A DNA stretch of 64,000 bases from DATKIY01 sp963726755 (GTDB lineage Bacteria > Actinomycetota > Actinomycetes > JAHEKZ01): positions 1,302,001-1,366,000 of the forward strand of contig CAVSDB010000001.1 in NCBI GenBank assembly GCA_963726755.1, written 5' to 3'. The number at the start of each line of letters is the position of its first letter. Positions within the stretch are counted from its first letter, which is position 1. Positions 1 to 9,192 of this stretch are shown piece after piece. A program made the translations under genes and the position numbers. Below the pieces are notes generated by a model that ran no database searches, was not told the origin of the DNA, and saw nothing but the letters and a program-made list of their open reading frames with translations.

Positions 1-71
1 CACGACTGCCACGAATGGCGCTGCCACTAGCCATCAGATGCACGCTCCTGTCGAGCCTAGGAAGAGTTTCA

Positions 72-308
72 TTAGTCGAGCAGCAATCCAAGACCGACAA
101 CGCAGGCGAACCAGACGAGCCCGAACGCGATCGTCATGCGGTCGAGGTTGCGCTCGACGACGTTCGAGCCACCCAGCGAAGAACTGAATCCACCGCCGAA
201 CATGTCGGAGAGGCCACCGCCTTTGCCCTTGTGCAACAGCACCAGGGCAATCAAAGCCAAGCTGCAGATGTTCACCAGCACCAGCAGCCCGATCTCGACG
301 GCACTCAC
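72..308 (-). CDS. secG: Preprotein translocase subunit SecG
   Basis: This is the small SecG subunit of the SecYEG translocon in the cytoplasmic membrane, which assists SecA-driven protein export. The 78-residue protein has the standard SecG layout: a first membrane helix at about residues 4-25, a cytoplasmic Lys/Gly-rich loop (HKGKGGGLSDMFGGG, about residues 26-40), and a second helix at about residues 57-77. Its length is normal for the family. It is the last gene of a leftward gap-pgk-tpiA-secG series, the usual actinobacterial order, and lies about 97 bases after tpiA. Nothing is recognisable in the 71 bases between it and the window edge. Confidence 0.93.
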   Translation of the reverse strand: MSAVEIGLLVLVNICSLALIALVLLHKGKGGGLSDMFGGGFSSSLGGSNVVERNLDRMTIAFGLVWFACVVGLGLLLD

Positions 309-405
309 TCGAACTCACTCTCCCTTGACGGCGCGCGCACCCCTGAAAACGCGCGCAACCCCCCAAGGATACGCAGACCCTCAGCCAATGGCCCCCTGGG
401 GCAGA

Positions 406-1188
406 TCACTCGGGCTCAACCTCGGCGAACCGGACGATTCGGACGAATTCTTCAGACGAGAGGCTGGCGCCACCGATCAGGGCACCGTCAACGTCAGGTT
501 GAGCCATAATTCCTGGCGCACTGTCGGCCTTGACCGAGCCGCCGTAGAGGATTCTGACCTTGTTCGAAGCGTCCTTACTGTGCGACTTCGCCAGCCGCTG
601 GCGAATCGCTTGGCAGACCTCCTGGGCATCCTCAGGGGTCGCTACCTCGCCAGTACCGATCGCCCACACCGGCTCGTAGGCGATCACCACCTTCTCCAGA
701 TCCGTGACACCGCTCAGCGACCCATCGAGCTGAGAGACCACGTGCGTCACGTGCGATCCCGACTGTCGAACCTCTAGCGGTTCTCCGACGCAGACGATGG
801 GAATCAGACCGTGACGCTGGGCCGCTTGGGCCTTGGCCGCAACCGTCCCGTCGTCTTCTGCGTGGAACTGACGTCGTTCGGAGTGACCCACGACGACATA
901 GCCGCAACCGAGTTTGGCCAGCATCGCTCCTGACACGTCTCCGGTAAAAGCTCCCTGGTCGTTGGGTGATAGGTCCTGCGCGCCGTAGCCAAGGGTCAGG
1001 TGGTCGGCGTCGACCAGCGTCTGGACCGATCGGATGTCGGTGAAAGGGGGGAGAACGACGACGTCGACGGCGTCATAGTCCTTGTCCGAAAGCCGAAATG
1101 CCAGGTCTTGGACCAGATGGATGGCCTCGAGGTGGTTGAGGTTCATCTTCCAGTTGCCCGCCATCAAAGGCTTGCGAGTGGTCGCCAT
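406..1188 (-). CDS. tpiA: Triose-phosphate isomerase
   Basis: The enzyme interconverts dihydroxyacetone phosphate and glyceraldehyde 3-phosphate in glycolysis and gluconeogenesis. The 260-residue protein shows the TIM-barrel signature residues: Asn12 and Lys14 in GNWKMN, the catalytic His102 in VVGHSERR, the catalytic Glu172 in AYEPVWAIGTG, and the phosphate-binding LYGGSV and GGASL loops near the C-terminus. Length is normal. The ATG lies directly against the pgk stop codon, so the two genes are co-transcribed and probably translationally coupled. All key residues are present and the identification is secure. Confidence 0.97.
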   Translation of the reverse strand: MATTRKPLMAGNWKMNLNHLEAIHLVQDLAFRLSDKDYDAVDVVVLPPFTDIRSVQTLVDADHLTLGYGAQDLSPNDQGAFTGDVSGAMLAKLGCGYVVVGHSERRQFHAEDDGTVAAKAQAAQRHGLIPIVCVGEPLEVRQSGSHVTHVVSQLDGSLSGVTDLEKVVIAYEPVWAIGTGEVATPEDAQEVCQAIRQRLAKSHSKDASNKVRILYGGSVKADSAPGIMAQPDVDGALIGGASLSSEEFVRIVRFAEVEPE

Positions 1189-2376
1189 CTAGGTCTCCAG
1201 AACCGCTAGTCCGGGCAGGGTCTTGCCCTCGAGATACTCCAGGCTGGCGCCGCCACCGGTCGAGATGTGACCGAACGCGCCGTCGGCGAAGCCTAGAGTG
1301 CGCACCGCGGCGGCGGAGTCACCGCCACCCACCACGGTCAGCCCATCACTACTCGTCAGCGCCGCCGCGATACAGCGAGTCCCCTCGGCGAAGCGGGGGA
1401 ACTCGAACACTCCCATGGGGCCATTCCAGAACACCGTGTGAGCATCGGCCAATCTCGAAGCGAAGAGCTTTGCTGACTCCGGACCGATGTCGAGTCCCAT
1501 CGCGTCGTCGGGTAGCCCGTCCGCCGGGACGACGTTCGCGTCAGCGTCCGCCGCGAACCGATCCGCCACGACGATGTCAGTGGGTAGCACGATCTCGACG
1601 CCGCGTTGCTCGGCCCGAGTCATCAAATCGGCGACGGTCGCGACTTGGTCAGCTTCCAACATCGACGTGCCCACCGGCCAGCCGCGTGCCGCCAGGAAGG
1701 TGTAAACCATGCCGCCGCCAATGAGGAGTCGGTCGACACGGTCGAGCAGATTCTCGATGACCGCGAGTTTGTCGCTCACCTTGGAACCACCCAGGACCAC
1801 GACGTAAGGCCGTTCGGGCTCGACGGTTAGTCGACGGAGCACTTCCACTTCGGACCGCACCAACTCACCGGCTGCATGGGGTAGCAACTGCGCGATGTCG
1901 TAGACGCTTGCTTGCTTGCGGTGCACCACGCCGAAACCGTCGCTCACGAACGCGTCGGCGAACCGCGCGTACTCCTTAGCCAGAGTCAGACGTTCGGCCT
2001 CGTCCTTGCTGGTTTCCCGCGGATCGAACCGAACGTTCTCCAGCAGGACGATGTCGCCGGGGCTCAGCTCGGCGGCTGCCGCTTCGGCCGAAGGCCCTGA
2101 CGACGCAGGTACGAATGCCACCGGTCGCTCAAGAAGTTCGGACAGCCGCTTCGCGATCGGCTGCAACGACAGTGCGTGATCGGGCACACCCTTGGGACGT
2201 CCAAGATGAGCCGCCACCAAAACCTTTGCGCCTGAGTCCACGAGCCGTCTGATTGTTGGCAGGCTCGCCCGGATTCGTCCATCGTCCGTGATCGCCCCGC
2301 CGGTAAGCGGGACGTTCAGATCCGAACGCAGGAAGACGCGTTGCCCGGCGACTGCCAGGTCGTCCAGAGTCAGCAC
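1189..2376 (-). CDS. pgk: Phosphoglycerate kinase
   Basis: Phosphoglycerate kinase transfers the acyl phosphate of 1,3-bisphosphoglycerate to ADP in glycolysis. The 395-residue protein has the N-terminal substrate motif RSDLNVPL (about residues 17-24), the AAHLGRPKG segment, the central hinge with VLGGSKVSDK, and the C-terminal nucleotide-binding GGGDSAAAV and STGGGASLE motifs. Length is typical. Translation starts at a GTG only 9 bases after the gap stop codon. The stop abuts the tpiA start, giving a tight gap-pgk-tpiA operon. Confidence 0.97.
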   Translation of the reverse strand: MLTLDDLAVAGQRVFLRSDLNVPLTGGAITDDGRIRASLPTIRRLVDSGAKVLVAAHLGRPKGVPDHALSLQPIAKRLSELLERPVAFVPASSGPSAEAAAAELSPGDIVLLENVRFDPRETSKDEAERLTLAKEYARFADAFVSDGFGVVHRKQASVYDIAQLLPHAAGELVRSEVEVLRRLTVEPERPYVVVLGGSKVSDKLAVIENLLDRVDRLLIGGGMVYTFLAARGWPVGTSMLEADQVATVADLMTRAEQRGVEIVLPTDIVVADRFAADADANVVPADGLPDDAMGLDIGPESAKLFASRLADAHTVFWNGPMGVFEFPRFAEGTRCIAAALTSSDGLTVVGGGDSAAAVRTLGFADGAFGHISTGGGASLEYLEGKTLPGLAVLET

Positions 2377-2385
2377 GAGAACCGC

Positions 2386-3390
2386 CTAGAGCGAGGCCCC
2401 GACCAAATTGGTGAGATCGATCAGGCGGTTCGAGTAGCCCCACTCGTTGTCATACCAGCCAACGACCTTCGCCAGATCGTCAATGACATTCGTCAGCCCT
2501 GCGTCGATGATGCAAGACGAGGGATCAGTGACGATGTCGGTCGACACAATGGGGTCCTCTGTGTAACTCAGGTAACCCTTCAGGCTGCCTTCGGAGGCTG
2601 ACTTCATGGCGGCGTTGATTTCGTCGCGTGAGACCGAACGCGACAACTGCACCGTGAGGTCAGTGGCCGATCCGGTCGGCAACGGTACGCGCATCGAGTA
2701 GCCGTCCAACTTGCCCTTGACCTGCGGCAGGACGAGCCCGATCGCCTTAGCGGCGCCGGTCGACGTGGGGATCATGTTGATGGCCGCCGCGCGAGACCGA
2801 CGCAGGTCGGGGTGTGGGAAGTCGAGAATCTTCTGGTCATTGGTGTACGCGTGGATGGTCGTCATAAGGCCGCGCTCAATACCGAACTCGTCGAGCAGCA
2901 CCTTGGTCATCGGAGCTAGGCAGTTCGTGGTGCACGAAGCGTTCGAGATCACGGTGTGACGCGCGGGGTCGTAATCCTCGTGGTTGACGCCCATCACCAC
3001 GGTGAAATCTTCGCCCTTAGCAGGCGCAGAAATGATGACCTTCTTGGCACCAGCGTCTAGGTGCTGCCGTGCCTTGGTCGCGTCAGTGAAGTGGCCCGTT
3101 GACTCGATGACAATGTCGGCACCCAATTCACCCCAGGGCAGTTCGCTCGGACTCATCTTGGCGGCTACCGGGATTCGACGACCGTCGACGATCACTGCGT
3201 CGTCCTCGGCACTTACTTCGGCGTTCAACCGGCCAAGGGTGCTGTCGTACTTGAGCAAGTGTGCGAGCGTCTTGGTGTCGGTGAGGTCATTCAAGCCCAC
3301 GATCTCGATGTCGCTCCCCGACGCGAGAAGGGCTCGATAGAAGTTTCTCCCGATCCGACCGAACCCGTTGATCCCTACGCGAACTGCCAC
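2386..3390 (-). CDS. gap: Glyceraldehyde-3-phosphate dehydrogenase, type I
   Basis: This NAD-dependent enzyme oxidises glyceraldehyde 3-phosphate to 1,3-bisphosphoglycerate. The Rossmann motif GINGFGRIGR lies at residues 6-15. The catalytic cysteine is Cys153 in SNASCTTNC, and LNDL after the second beta strand fits NAD rather than NADP use. A GTG two codons upstream (3396) is also in frame. I prefer the GTG at 3390 because AAGGGA sits about six bases before it and would touch the upstream codon. The gene heads the glycolytic operon and lies 59 bases after whiA. Confidence 0.96.
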   Translation of the reverse strand: MAVRVGINGFGRIGRNFYRALLASGSDIEIVGLNDLTDTKTLAHLLKYDSTLGRLNAEVSAEDDAVIVDGRRIPVAAKMSPSELPWGELGADIVIESTGHFTDATKARQHLDAGAKKVIISAPAKGEDFTVVMGVNHEDYDPARHTVISNASCTTNCLAPMTKVLLDEFGIERGLMTTIHAYTNDQKILDFPHPDLRRSRAAAINMIPTSTGAAKAIGLVLPQVKGKLDGYSMRVPLPTGSATDLTVQLSRSVSRDEINAAMKSASEGSLKGYLSYTEDPIVSTDIVTDPSSCIIDAGLTNVIDDLAKVVGWYDNEWGYSNRLIDLTNLVGASL

Positions 3391-3449
3391 GTGCACTCCC
3401 TTGTCTGACTTCTGGTTTCGGTTCCCGCAGCTACTCGGCGGACACCGCG

Positions 3450-4430
3450 CTACATCGGCATCATGTCTGCGGTGAGGTTGGCGTCCGTGCCCTCAATGCC
3501 AAGGTCGGACGCTCGCTTGTCGGCCATTGCCAGCAGCCGACGAATCCGGCCGGCGATCGCATCCTTGGTCATCGGCGGATCGGCCAGCGCCCCCAGTTCT
3601 TCCAGGCTCGCTTGTTTGTGTTCGATGCGCAGTCGCCCAGCCATCGCAAGGTGATCAGGCACGTCGTCTCCGAGAATCTGCAGTGCTCGCTCAACGCGGG
3701 CACCAGCAGCAACTGCGGCTCGCGCAGACCTGCGAAGGTTCGCGTCATCGAAGTTGGCCAACCGGTTCGCGGTGGCCCGTACTTCGCGCCGCATCCGGCG
3801 GTCCTCCCAGGCCAAGAATCCGTCGTGCGCGCCCATCCTGGTGAGTAGGGCGCCTATCGCGTCACCGTCACGTACGACGACCCGGTCGACACCACGGACC
3901 TCACGCGCCTTGGCCGAGATCCCGAGCCGACGAGCCGCGCCGACGAGCGCAAGGGCGGCCTCCGGGCCGGGACAGGTGATCTCCAGTGCCGACGAGCGGC
4001 CCGGCTCGGTCAGCGAGCCGTGAGCCAGGAACGCGCCGCGCCAGGCAGCCTCGGCATCGCACACCGCACCGGAGACAACTTGCGGGGGTAGCCCGCGGAC
4101 GGGGCGTCCTCGTCCGTCGACCAGCCCGGTCTGCTTGGCAAGCAACGCGCCGTCCTTGGAGATTCGAACGACGTAGCGACTGCCCTTACGCAGTCCACCA
4201 GCAGCCAAGACGGACAGTTCGCTGCCGTGGCCATAGACCTCGCTGATGTCTTTGCGCAGCCTGCGAGCCGCTGCCCCGGTGTCCAGTTCGGCTTCAAGGA
4301 CGATATGTCCGCTAACCAGATGCAGTGCCCCGGCAAAGCGCAAGATCGCCGATACCTCGGCCTTGCGGCAACAGGGTTTGGTGATCGTCAGCCGGGCCAG
4401 TTCGTCTTTGATCCCGCCCGTCATGGCCAT
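3450..4430 (-). CDS. whiA: DNA-binding protein WhiA
   Basis: WhiA is a conserved Gram-positive DNA-binding regulator, needed for sporulation septation in Streptomyces and linked to cell division elsewhere. The 326-residue protein begins MAMTGGIKDELARL, the usual actinobacterial N-terminus. It then shows the CCRKAE segment of the LAGLIDADG-like region and ends in the helix-turn-helix region (LRIEHKQASLEELGAL...MTKDAIAGRIRRL). An open frame continues 16 codons upstream, but it would overlap yvcK and lacks family similarity, so the start is placed at the ATG at 4430, 13 bases after the yvcK stop. The rapZ-yvcK-whiA order is conserved in Gram-positives. Confidence 0.95.
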   Translation of the reverse strand: MAMTGGIKDELARLTITKPCCRKAEVSAILRFAGALHLVSGHIVLEAELDTGAAARRLRKDISEVYGHGSELSVLAAGGLRKGSRYVVRISKDGALLAKQTGLVDGRGRPVRGLPPQVVSGAVCDAEAAWRGAFLAHGSLTEPGRSSALEITCPGPEAALALVGAARRLGISAKAREVRGVDRVVVRDGDAIGALLTRMGAHDGFLAWEDRRMRREVRATANRLANFDDANLRRSARAAVAAGARVERALQILGDDVPDHLAMAGRLRIEHKQASLEELGALADPPMTKDAIAGRIRRLLAMADKRASDLGIEGTDANLTADMMPM

Positions 4431-4443
4431 GACCCCGATCCTC

Positions 4444-5394
4444 TCACTTGCGACTCGCCAAGGAGAAGGCAGTCTCAAATGCCTTCGCCAGCGCTGGGCT
4501 GGCGTGTCGGGCTACTCCGGGAGCCTCACGGACCGGAGCGAGCAACACTTCGGCGCCCATAACGCTTGCCGCCCCCTGTAGCGCAGCGACGTCGGGGATC
4601 GAGTCCTGGTCCGCGATCACCACATCGAGCCGCAGGTCGGGTGCATGGTCAGCCAGCGCCACGAGGTACGACTCGGGAGCGAATCCCGAGGTCTCCCCTG
4701 CTTGCGGGTCAAGATTCAGCACCACGCATCGCCGTGCGGTAGAGCTACAAATCGCATCGGCTAGGTCGGGGACCAGCAGGTGCGGTATGACGCTGGTGTA
4801 CCACGAACCCGGCCCAAGGATGAGCCAGTCGGCGTCGACGATCGCACCAACGGCTTGCGGGCACGCAGGCGGCGGGGAGGGTGTCAACGTGACGTCGAGA
4901 ATCCGTCCCGTGGACGAAGCCACGGCGACCTGGCCGTGGACGAGGCGTGACTGCCGCCCGTCGTCAACGGTGGCGGTGATCTCCAAGGGGACGGTCGCCA
5001 TCGGCAGCACCTGGCCGTGAGCGTTAAGGAGTCGGCCCATCCAGGCAAGACCTGCGACTGGATCGGCGTCGACGATCTCCCAGAGCGCGACGATCAGCAG
5101 GTTTCCGACGCTGTGCCCATGGAGTTCGCCCGGCCCTTGGAACCGATGCTGCACAACCTGGCTCCAGGTGCGTCCCCAGTCGTCGTCTTCACAGAGTGCG
5201 GCCAGGGCCATTCGCAGATCGCCGGGTGGCAGCACACCGAAGTCACGCCGCAGCCGGCCACTGGATCCGCCGTCGTCGGCCACCGTGACTACCGCCGTCA
5301 GGTCATCGGTGACGGTCCGCAGCGCACGCAGTGAAGCAGCCAGCCCGTGTCCACCGCCAAGCGCGACGACATGTGGCCCGTTCGGCTCACTCAC
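4444..5394 (-). CDS. yvcK: YvcK/GlmR-family protein (CofD-like fold)
   Basis: YvcK (GlmR) binds UDP-GlcNAc in Firmicutes and affects how carbon is shared between central metabolism and cell-wall precursors. The enzyme fold resembles CofD. The 316-residue protein has the N-terminal glycine-rich loop LGGGHGLAASL, then the family motifs VADDGGSSGRLR and LPPGDLR, and later GPGSWYTSVIPHLL. Its length fits the family. The GTG start overlaps the rapZ stop region by 8 bases, so translation is probably coupled. Naming rests on family similarity; activity in this organism is inferred. Confidence 0.93.
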   Translation of the reverse strand: MSEPNGPHVVALGGGHGLAASLRALRTVTDDLTAVVTVADDGGSSGRLRRDFGVLPPGDLRMALAALCEDDDWGRTWSQVVQHRFQGPGELHGHSVGNLLIVALWEIVDADPVAGLAWMGRLLNAHGQVLPMATVPLEITATVDDGRQSRLVHGQVAVASSTGRILDVTLTPSPPPACPQAVGAIVDADWLILGPGSWYTSVIPHLLVPDLADAICSSTARRCVVLNLDPQAGETSGFAPESYLVALADHAPDLRLDVVIADQDSIPDVAALQGAASVMGAEVLLAPVREAPGVARHASPALAKAFETAFSLASRK

Positions 5395-6277
5395 GTCCGA
5401 GGTCGCGGTGCACCACGCGAACCGTCACCCCCTCACCAGCGATCCGGCTGGCAATCTCCTGCGCCATCGCCACGCTGCGATGTTTGCCTCCGGTGCAACC
5501 CACCGCGATGGTGGCGTACCGCTTGTTCTCTGCGTGATAGCCGTGAAGTACGACCTTGAGCGCCGGTACGTACGCCGCCAGGAATGGCTCTGCGTCGGGC
5601 TGGTTGAGCACGAACTCGCTGACGGCGGGATCTTGACCGGTCAACGGCCGCAACGCGGGATCCCAGTAGGGATTCGGCAAGAACCGGCAGTCGGCTACGA
5701 GGTCGGAATCCACCGGCAAGCCGTACTTGAAACCGAACGACATAACAGTGACCTGGACGAGGTTTCGACCACTCTCGGAGAAGGCGTCCTCGACTCGGCG
5801 ACGAAGTTGGTGGACATTCAGGTCGCTGGTGTCGACGAGAAGATCGGCGCTCTCGCGCAACCCGATCAACTGCGCTCGCTCTCGGTGGATGCCATCGATA
5901 AGTCGGCCGTCCTCCTGCAGCGGATGCGGACGACGCGACGACTCGAACCGACGGACGAGTGAGTCGTCATCAGCTTCGAGGAACACCACTCGTGGCACGA
6001 TCCCCTGGGCTTCGACTTCGTCGAGCGCCTGTCGCAACGCGTCGAAGAACTCGCCACTGCGGACGTCAGCTACTGCGGCGATTCGCTGCGCCCCCTCCTT
6101 ACCCTGGGCCGCTAACTCCACCAGTTGTGGCAGCAAGGTCGGAGGCATGTTGTCGACAACGAACCAGCCCAGGTCTTCCAAGGCATTGGCCGCGGTGCTA
6201 CGGCCGGCGCCCGACATCCCGGTAAGCAGGACGACCTCGGTCGCCGACATTCCTGACTCAGCCACGTGTTTGGTCAC
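5387..6277 (-). CDS. rapZ: RNase adapter / nucleotide-binding protein RapZ
   Basis: RapZ (YvcJ) is a P-loop protein; in E. coli it directs RNase E to the GlmZ small RNA, while its Gram-positive role is less clear. The 296-residue protein has a Walker A-like GMSGAGRST (residues 20-28, with Arg where Lys is usual), the LEDLGWFVVDNMPP motif, and the C-terminal GCTGGKHRSV signature. The GTG at 6277 is used here; an in-frame ATG at codon 10 is an alternative. It is the first gene of the rapZ-yvcK-whiA series and lies downstream of a Rieske lipoprotein gene. Confidence 0.94.
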   Translation of the reverse strand: MTKHVAESGMSATEVVLLTGMSGAGRSTAANALEDLGWFVVDNMPPTLLPQLVELAAQGKEGAQRIAAVADVRSGEFFDALRQALDEVEAQGIVPRVVFLEADDDSLVRRFESSRRPHPLQEDGRLIDGIHRERAQLIGLRESADLLVDTSDLNVHQLRRRVEDAFSESGRNLVQVTVMSFGFKYGLPVDSDLVADCRFLPNPYWDPALRPLTGQDPAVSEFVLNQPDAEPFLAAYVPALKVVLHGYHAENKRYATIAVGCTGGKHRSVAMAQEIASRIAGEGVTVRVVHRDLGRE

Positions 6278-6325
6278 CGTCCGTCCTCGGCGAGCGTCAC
6301 AGGACGCATTTTGGCCTACGGACGG

Positions 6326-7075
6326 TCAGCTGAGGTACACCACACCCGCCTTCACGGTGATCGGAACCTTTGACAGCGGCTTTGGCGCGGGGCCAGCAAC
6401 TGGGCTCCCGGTGTCGATTGCGAACAGCGATCCGTGACATGGACAGTGGATCGTGCCATCAGTGACGGCATCAACTGAGCACCCGGCATGAGTACAGCGA
6501 TTGGTAAAACACCGAAAGGTGCCGGCCGTGGCTTGGGTAACCACGACCCGCGCGCTCGGCAAGACGACGCCGCCGCCCACGGGGACATCGGCGGCATTGA
6601 TCAATGGCGGTGGACCGCCTGGCTCTCCTGGTCCCGGTGGATCGCCACTACCTGGGTCGCTCGGATCTGGGTCGGGGTGTTGATGGGGCGGCTGATCCCC
6701 ATCCGAACCGTCGTGCCCGTGTCCGTCATGACTCTTCGGGTCGGTCGGGTCCTGGGACGGCTGGTCAGTCGGCGATGACGACGCGGTGGGTTCATCAGTA
6801 GGTGATGGGGCGGATCCGTCCGGACCATTGGAGTGGTGCGGCCGGCCATCACCGTCTGCGTGATGGTGATTGCCGGACTTGTGCTGACCCTTCGTGGGGC
6901 CGGCCGGTTTCCCGGGTTTGGCTGGCCCGGTTGGTGTGCCAGTACCTTGCGCCTCAGGTGCGCCCGTCGGTTGCCCCGCACAGCCTCCGAGAACCGAAGC
7001 GCCAGCCGCGGCACCAGCGGCCAACAAGGCGCCGCGCAGCAGGCTTCGGCGATCCACCGGAGGGGTCGGGGTCAT
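6326..7075 (-). CDS. Tat-exported lipoprotein with C-terminal Rieske [2Fe-2S] domain and long Pro/His/Asp-rich linker
   Basis: The protein is predicted to be a membrane-anchored extracytoplasmic Rieske iron-sulfur protein. It starts with a twin-arginine signal (RRSLLRG, Arg9-Arg10), a hydrophobic Ala-rich stretch and a lipobox ending at Cys32 (SVLGGC). Residues 35-155 are a low-complexity linker rich in Pro, Gly, His, Asp and Ser. The C-terminal domain carries CTHAGC and CPCHGS, giving cluster ligands Cys194, His196, Cys211 and His214 and a disulfide pair Cys199/Cys213. The His/Asp-rich linker might bind metal, but that is inference. A related but shorter protein is encoded on the other side of uvrC. 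The redox partner is unknown. Confidence 0.85.
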   Translation of the reverse strand: MTPTPPVDRRSLLRGALLAAGAAAGASVLGGCAGQPTGAPEAQGTGTPTGPAKPGKPAGPTKGQHKSGNHHHADGDGRPHHSNGPDGSAPSPTDEPTASSSPTDQPSQDPTDPKSHDGHGHDGSDGDQPPHQHPDPDPSDPGSGDPPGPGEPGGPPPLINAADVPVGGGVVLPSARVVVTQATAGTFRCFTNRCTHAGCSVDAVTDGTIHCPCHGSLFAIDTGSPVAGPAPKPLSKVPITVKAGVVYLS

Positions 7076-7166
7076 GTCTTCGTTATCGGCTCATCGCTAC
7101 CGCCGACTGAACCCGAACGGCCTAGCGCCCGGTGAGAAATCCGCTAGCGGTGGATTTCCCGCGATT

Positions 7167-9149
7167 TCAGGTCTGAATTTCACCAGTGGCGGTGTTCACC
7201 GACGCCACCTGCGGCTCGGACGCATGCAGGGCCTGATAGATCCCAGCCGCAGTCTTGGCACCGATCCCGTTGACCTCGCTGATCTCTTCGACCGTTGCCT
7301 CACGCAGTTTGCGGACTGAGCCGAATTGAGCGAGTAGTGCTCGCTTACGAACCTCTCCCAACCCTGGGATGGCGTCCAGGGCACTTGCTTTCGCTCGCTG
7401 ACCACGTCGCTGCCGTTGGAAGGTGATCGCGAATCGGTGTGCCTCGTCGCGAACCCGTTGCAGCAGATACAACCCCTGTGAGCCGCGCGGCAGAATGAGC
7501 GGTTCGTCATCGACCGGAGTCCAGACTTCTTCGAGTCGTTTCGCCAGCCCGATCACCGCAACATCGTCGATACCAAGATCTTGGACGACTTGCTGGGCAG
7601 CGGCCGCTTGCAGTGGGCCGCCGTCGACCACCAACAGTTGCGGTCGGTAGGCGAATCGTTTGGGCTTGCCGGTCTCTGGATCGATTCCAGTCGGCCCGAC
7701 CGCTTCGGCAGACTCCTCGGCTGCCCTCTCCGACGAGTCCTCGGACTGTTCCTCGGACAGTTGCCGTCGGAACCGTCGCTCGACTGCCTCCGCGATGCCT
7801 GCGATGTCATCGTTAGCCTCGCCTCGGAGCGTGAAGCGCCGGTACTCGGACTTGCGCGGCAACCCGTCTTCGAACACCACCATGGACGCGACTCGATCAG
7901 TTCCCGAAAGGTGAGACACGTCGAAGCACTCGATGCGCAGTGGAGCGTGCGCCAAACCCAAGGACTCCTGCAGTTCCTCCAGCGCCACCGCCCGAGCCGT
8001 GAGATCGCCGGAACGTTTGACCTTGTGCAGCGCGAGGCTGTGTTCGGCGTTGCGTTGCACGGTCTCGAGTAGCGCCCGTTTGTCACCACGCTGTGGCACC
8101 CGAATCGCTACCTGACTCCCTCGCTCACGACTGAGCCATTCTTCCAACGCGCTGGCACTTCCGGGGCGCGTCGAAACGTAAAGCTCACGAGGGACGTCCT
8201 CGACAGCGAGTTCGGCGTAGAGGTAAGTGACGAATCGGCTCAGGAGCAACGCCCCAGAGACGTCTTCGACTTTCTCGGTCACCAGGCCGCGTTGACCGCG
8301 GATTCGGCCACCGCGAACGTTGAAGACTTGAAATGCGGCTTCGAGATCGTCCTCGGCGAAGGCGATCACGTCGGCATCGGTGCCATCGGGCAGCACCATG
8401 GCGTTCTTCTCCAGCGCCCGCTCAAGAGCGCGCAGGTCATCGCGCAGCCGGGCGGCACGTTCGTAGTCCTGTGCCTGCGACGCTGTCTGCATCTCGCGCT
8501 CGATGCGCCGGACGTAGCGTTGGGTGTCACCCGCAAGGAACGCGCACAAGTCGTCGACCAACTGACGGTGCTCGGCTGCGTCTATTCGACCAACGCACGG
8601 CGCAGCACACTTGCCGATATAGCCGAGCAGGCAGGGCCGTGCGATCTGATGCGCCCGGCGAAACACTCCGGCGCTGCAGGATCGGATCGGAAACACCCGT
8701 AACAACTGGTCAAGGGTCTCTCGAATTGCCCACGCGTGCGAGTACGGACCGAAGTAACGCACACCCTTGCGCTTGTTGCCACGCATCACCTGTGCTCGGG
8801 GGAACTCTTCGCCGACGCTGACGGCGAGGAAGGGATAGGACTTGTCGTCTCGGTACTTGATGTTGAACCGAGGGTCGAACTCCTTGATCCAGGCGTACTC
8901 AAGTTGCAGCGCTTCAACCTCGTTGCCAACCACGGTCCAATCAACGCTGGCCGCCGACGTGACCATGCTGAAGGTGCGGGGATGGAGCCCGGCCGGATCT
9001 TGGAAGTACTGCCCCAACCGACTACGCAAGCTCTTGGCTTTGCCGACGTAGACCACGCGGTTTTCGGCGTCCCGAAATCGATACACCCCCGGCGCGTCAG
9101 GCACACTGCCGGGGGCCGGTCGATACCCAAGCGTCGGTTGATTGCTCAT
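7167..9149 (-). CDS. uvrC: Excinuclease ABC subunit C
   Basis: UvrC makes both incisions around a lesion in nucleotide excision repair after UvrAB loading. The 660-residue protein has an N-terminal GIY-YIG nuclease domain (PGVYRFRD...VVYVGKAKSL, about residues 19-48), a cysteine-rich region, and a UVR (UvrB-binding) motif near residues 205-240. The RNase H-like C-terminal nuclease domain (ECFDVSHLSG, LLVVDGG) comes next, followed by tandem helix-hairpin-helix motifs (LDAIPGLGEVRKRALL, ISEVNGIGAKTA). Length is typical. It sits between two Rieske lipoprotein genes and near uvrA and uvrB. No SOS box is visible directly upstream. Confidence 0.97.
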   Translation of the reverse strand: MSNQPTLGYRPAPGSVPDAPGVYRFRDAENRVVYVGKAKSLRSRLGQYFQDPAGLHPRTFSMVTSAASVDWTVVGNEVEALQLEYAWIKEFDPRFNIKYRDDKSYPFLAVSVGEEFPRAQVMRGNKRKGVRYFGPYSHAWAIRETLDQLLRVFPIRSCSAGVFRRAHQIARPCLLGYIGKCAAPCVGRIDAAEHRQLVDDLCAFLAGDTQRYVRRIEREMQTASQAQDYERAARLRDDLRALERALEKNAMVLPDGTDADVIAFAEDDLEAAFQVFNVRGGRIRGQRGLVTEKVEDVSGALLLSRFVTYLYAELAVEDVPRELYVSTRPGSASALEEWLSRERGSQVAIRVPQRGDKRALLETVQRNAEHSLALHKVKRSGDLTARAVALEELQESLGLAHAPLRIECFDVSHLSGTDRVASMVVFEDGLPRKSEYRRFTLRGEANDDIAGIAEAVERRFRRQLSEEQSEDSSERAAEESAEAVGPTGIDPETGKPKRFAYRPQLLVVDGGPLQAAAAQQVVQDLGIDDVAVIGLAKRLEEVWTPVDDEPLILPRGSQGLYLLQRVRDEAHRFAITFQRQRRGQRAKASALDAIPGLGEVRKRALLAQFGSVRKLREATVEEISEVNGIGAKTAAGIYQALHASEPQVASVNTATGEIQT

Positions 9150-9192
9150 GGGAGCGAGCCCTGACTGGAGACGTTTCCGACAGCCGACGTCG

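Noticed and set aside
7136..7158. A terminator after uvrC (GAAATCC/GGATTTC)
   Set aside because: Only seven pairs with no T-tract; it may be chance, so it is not listed as a feature.
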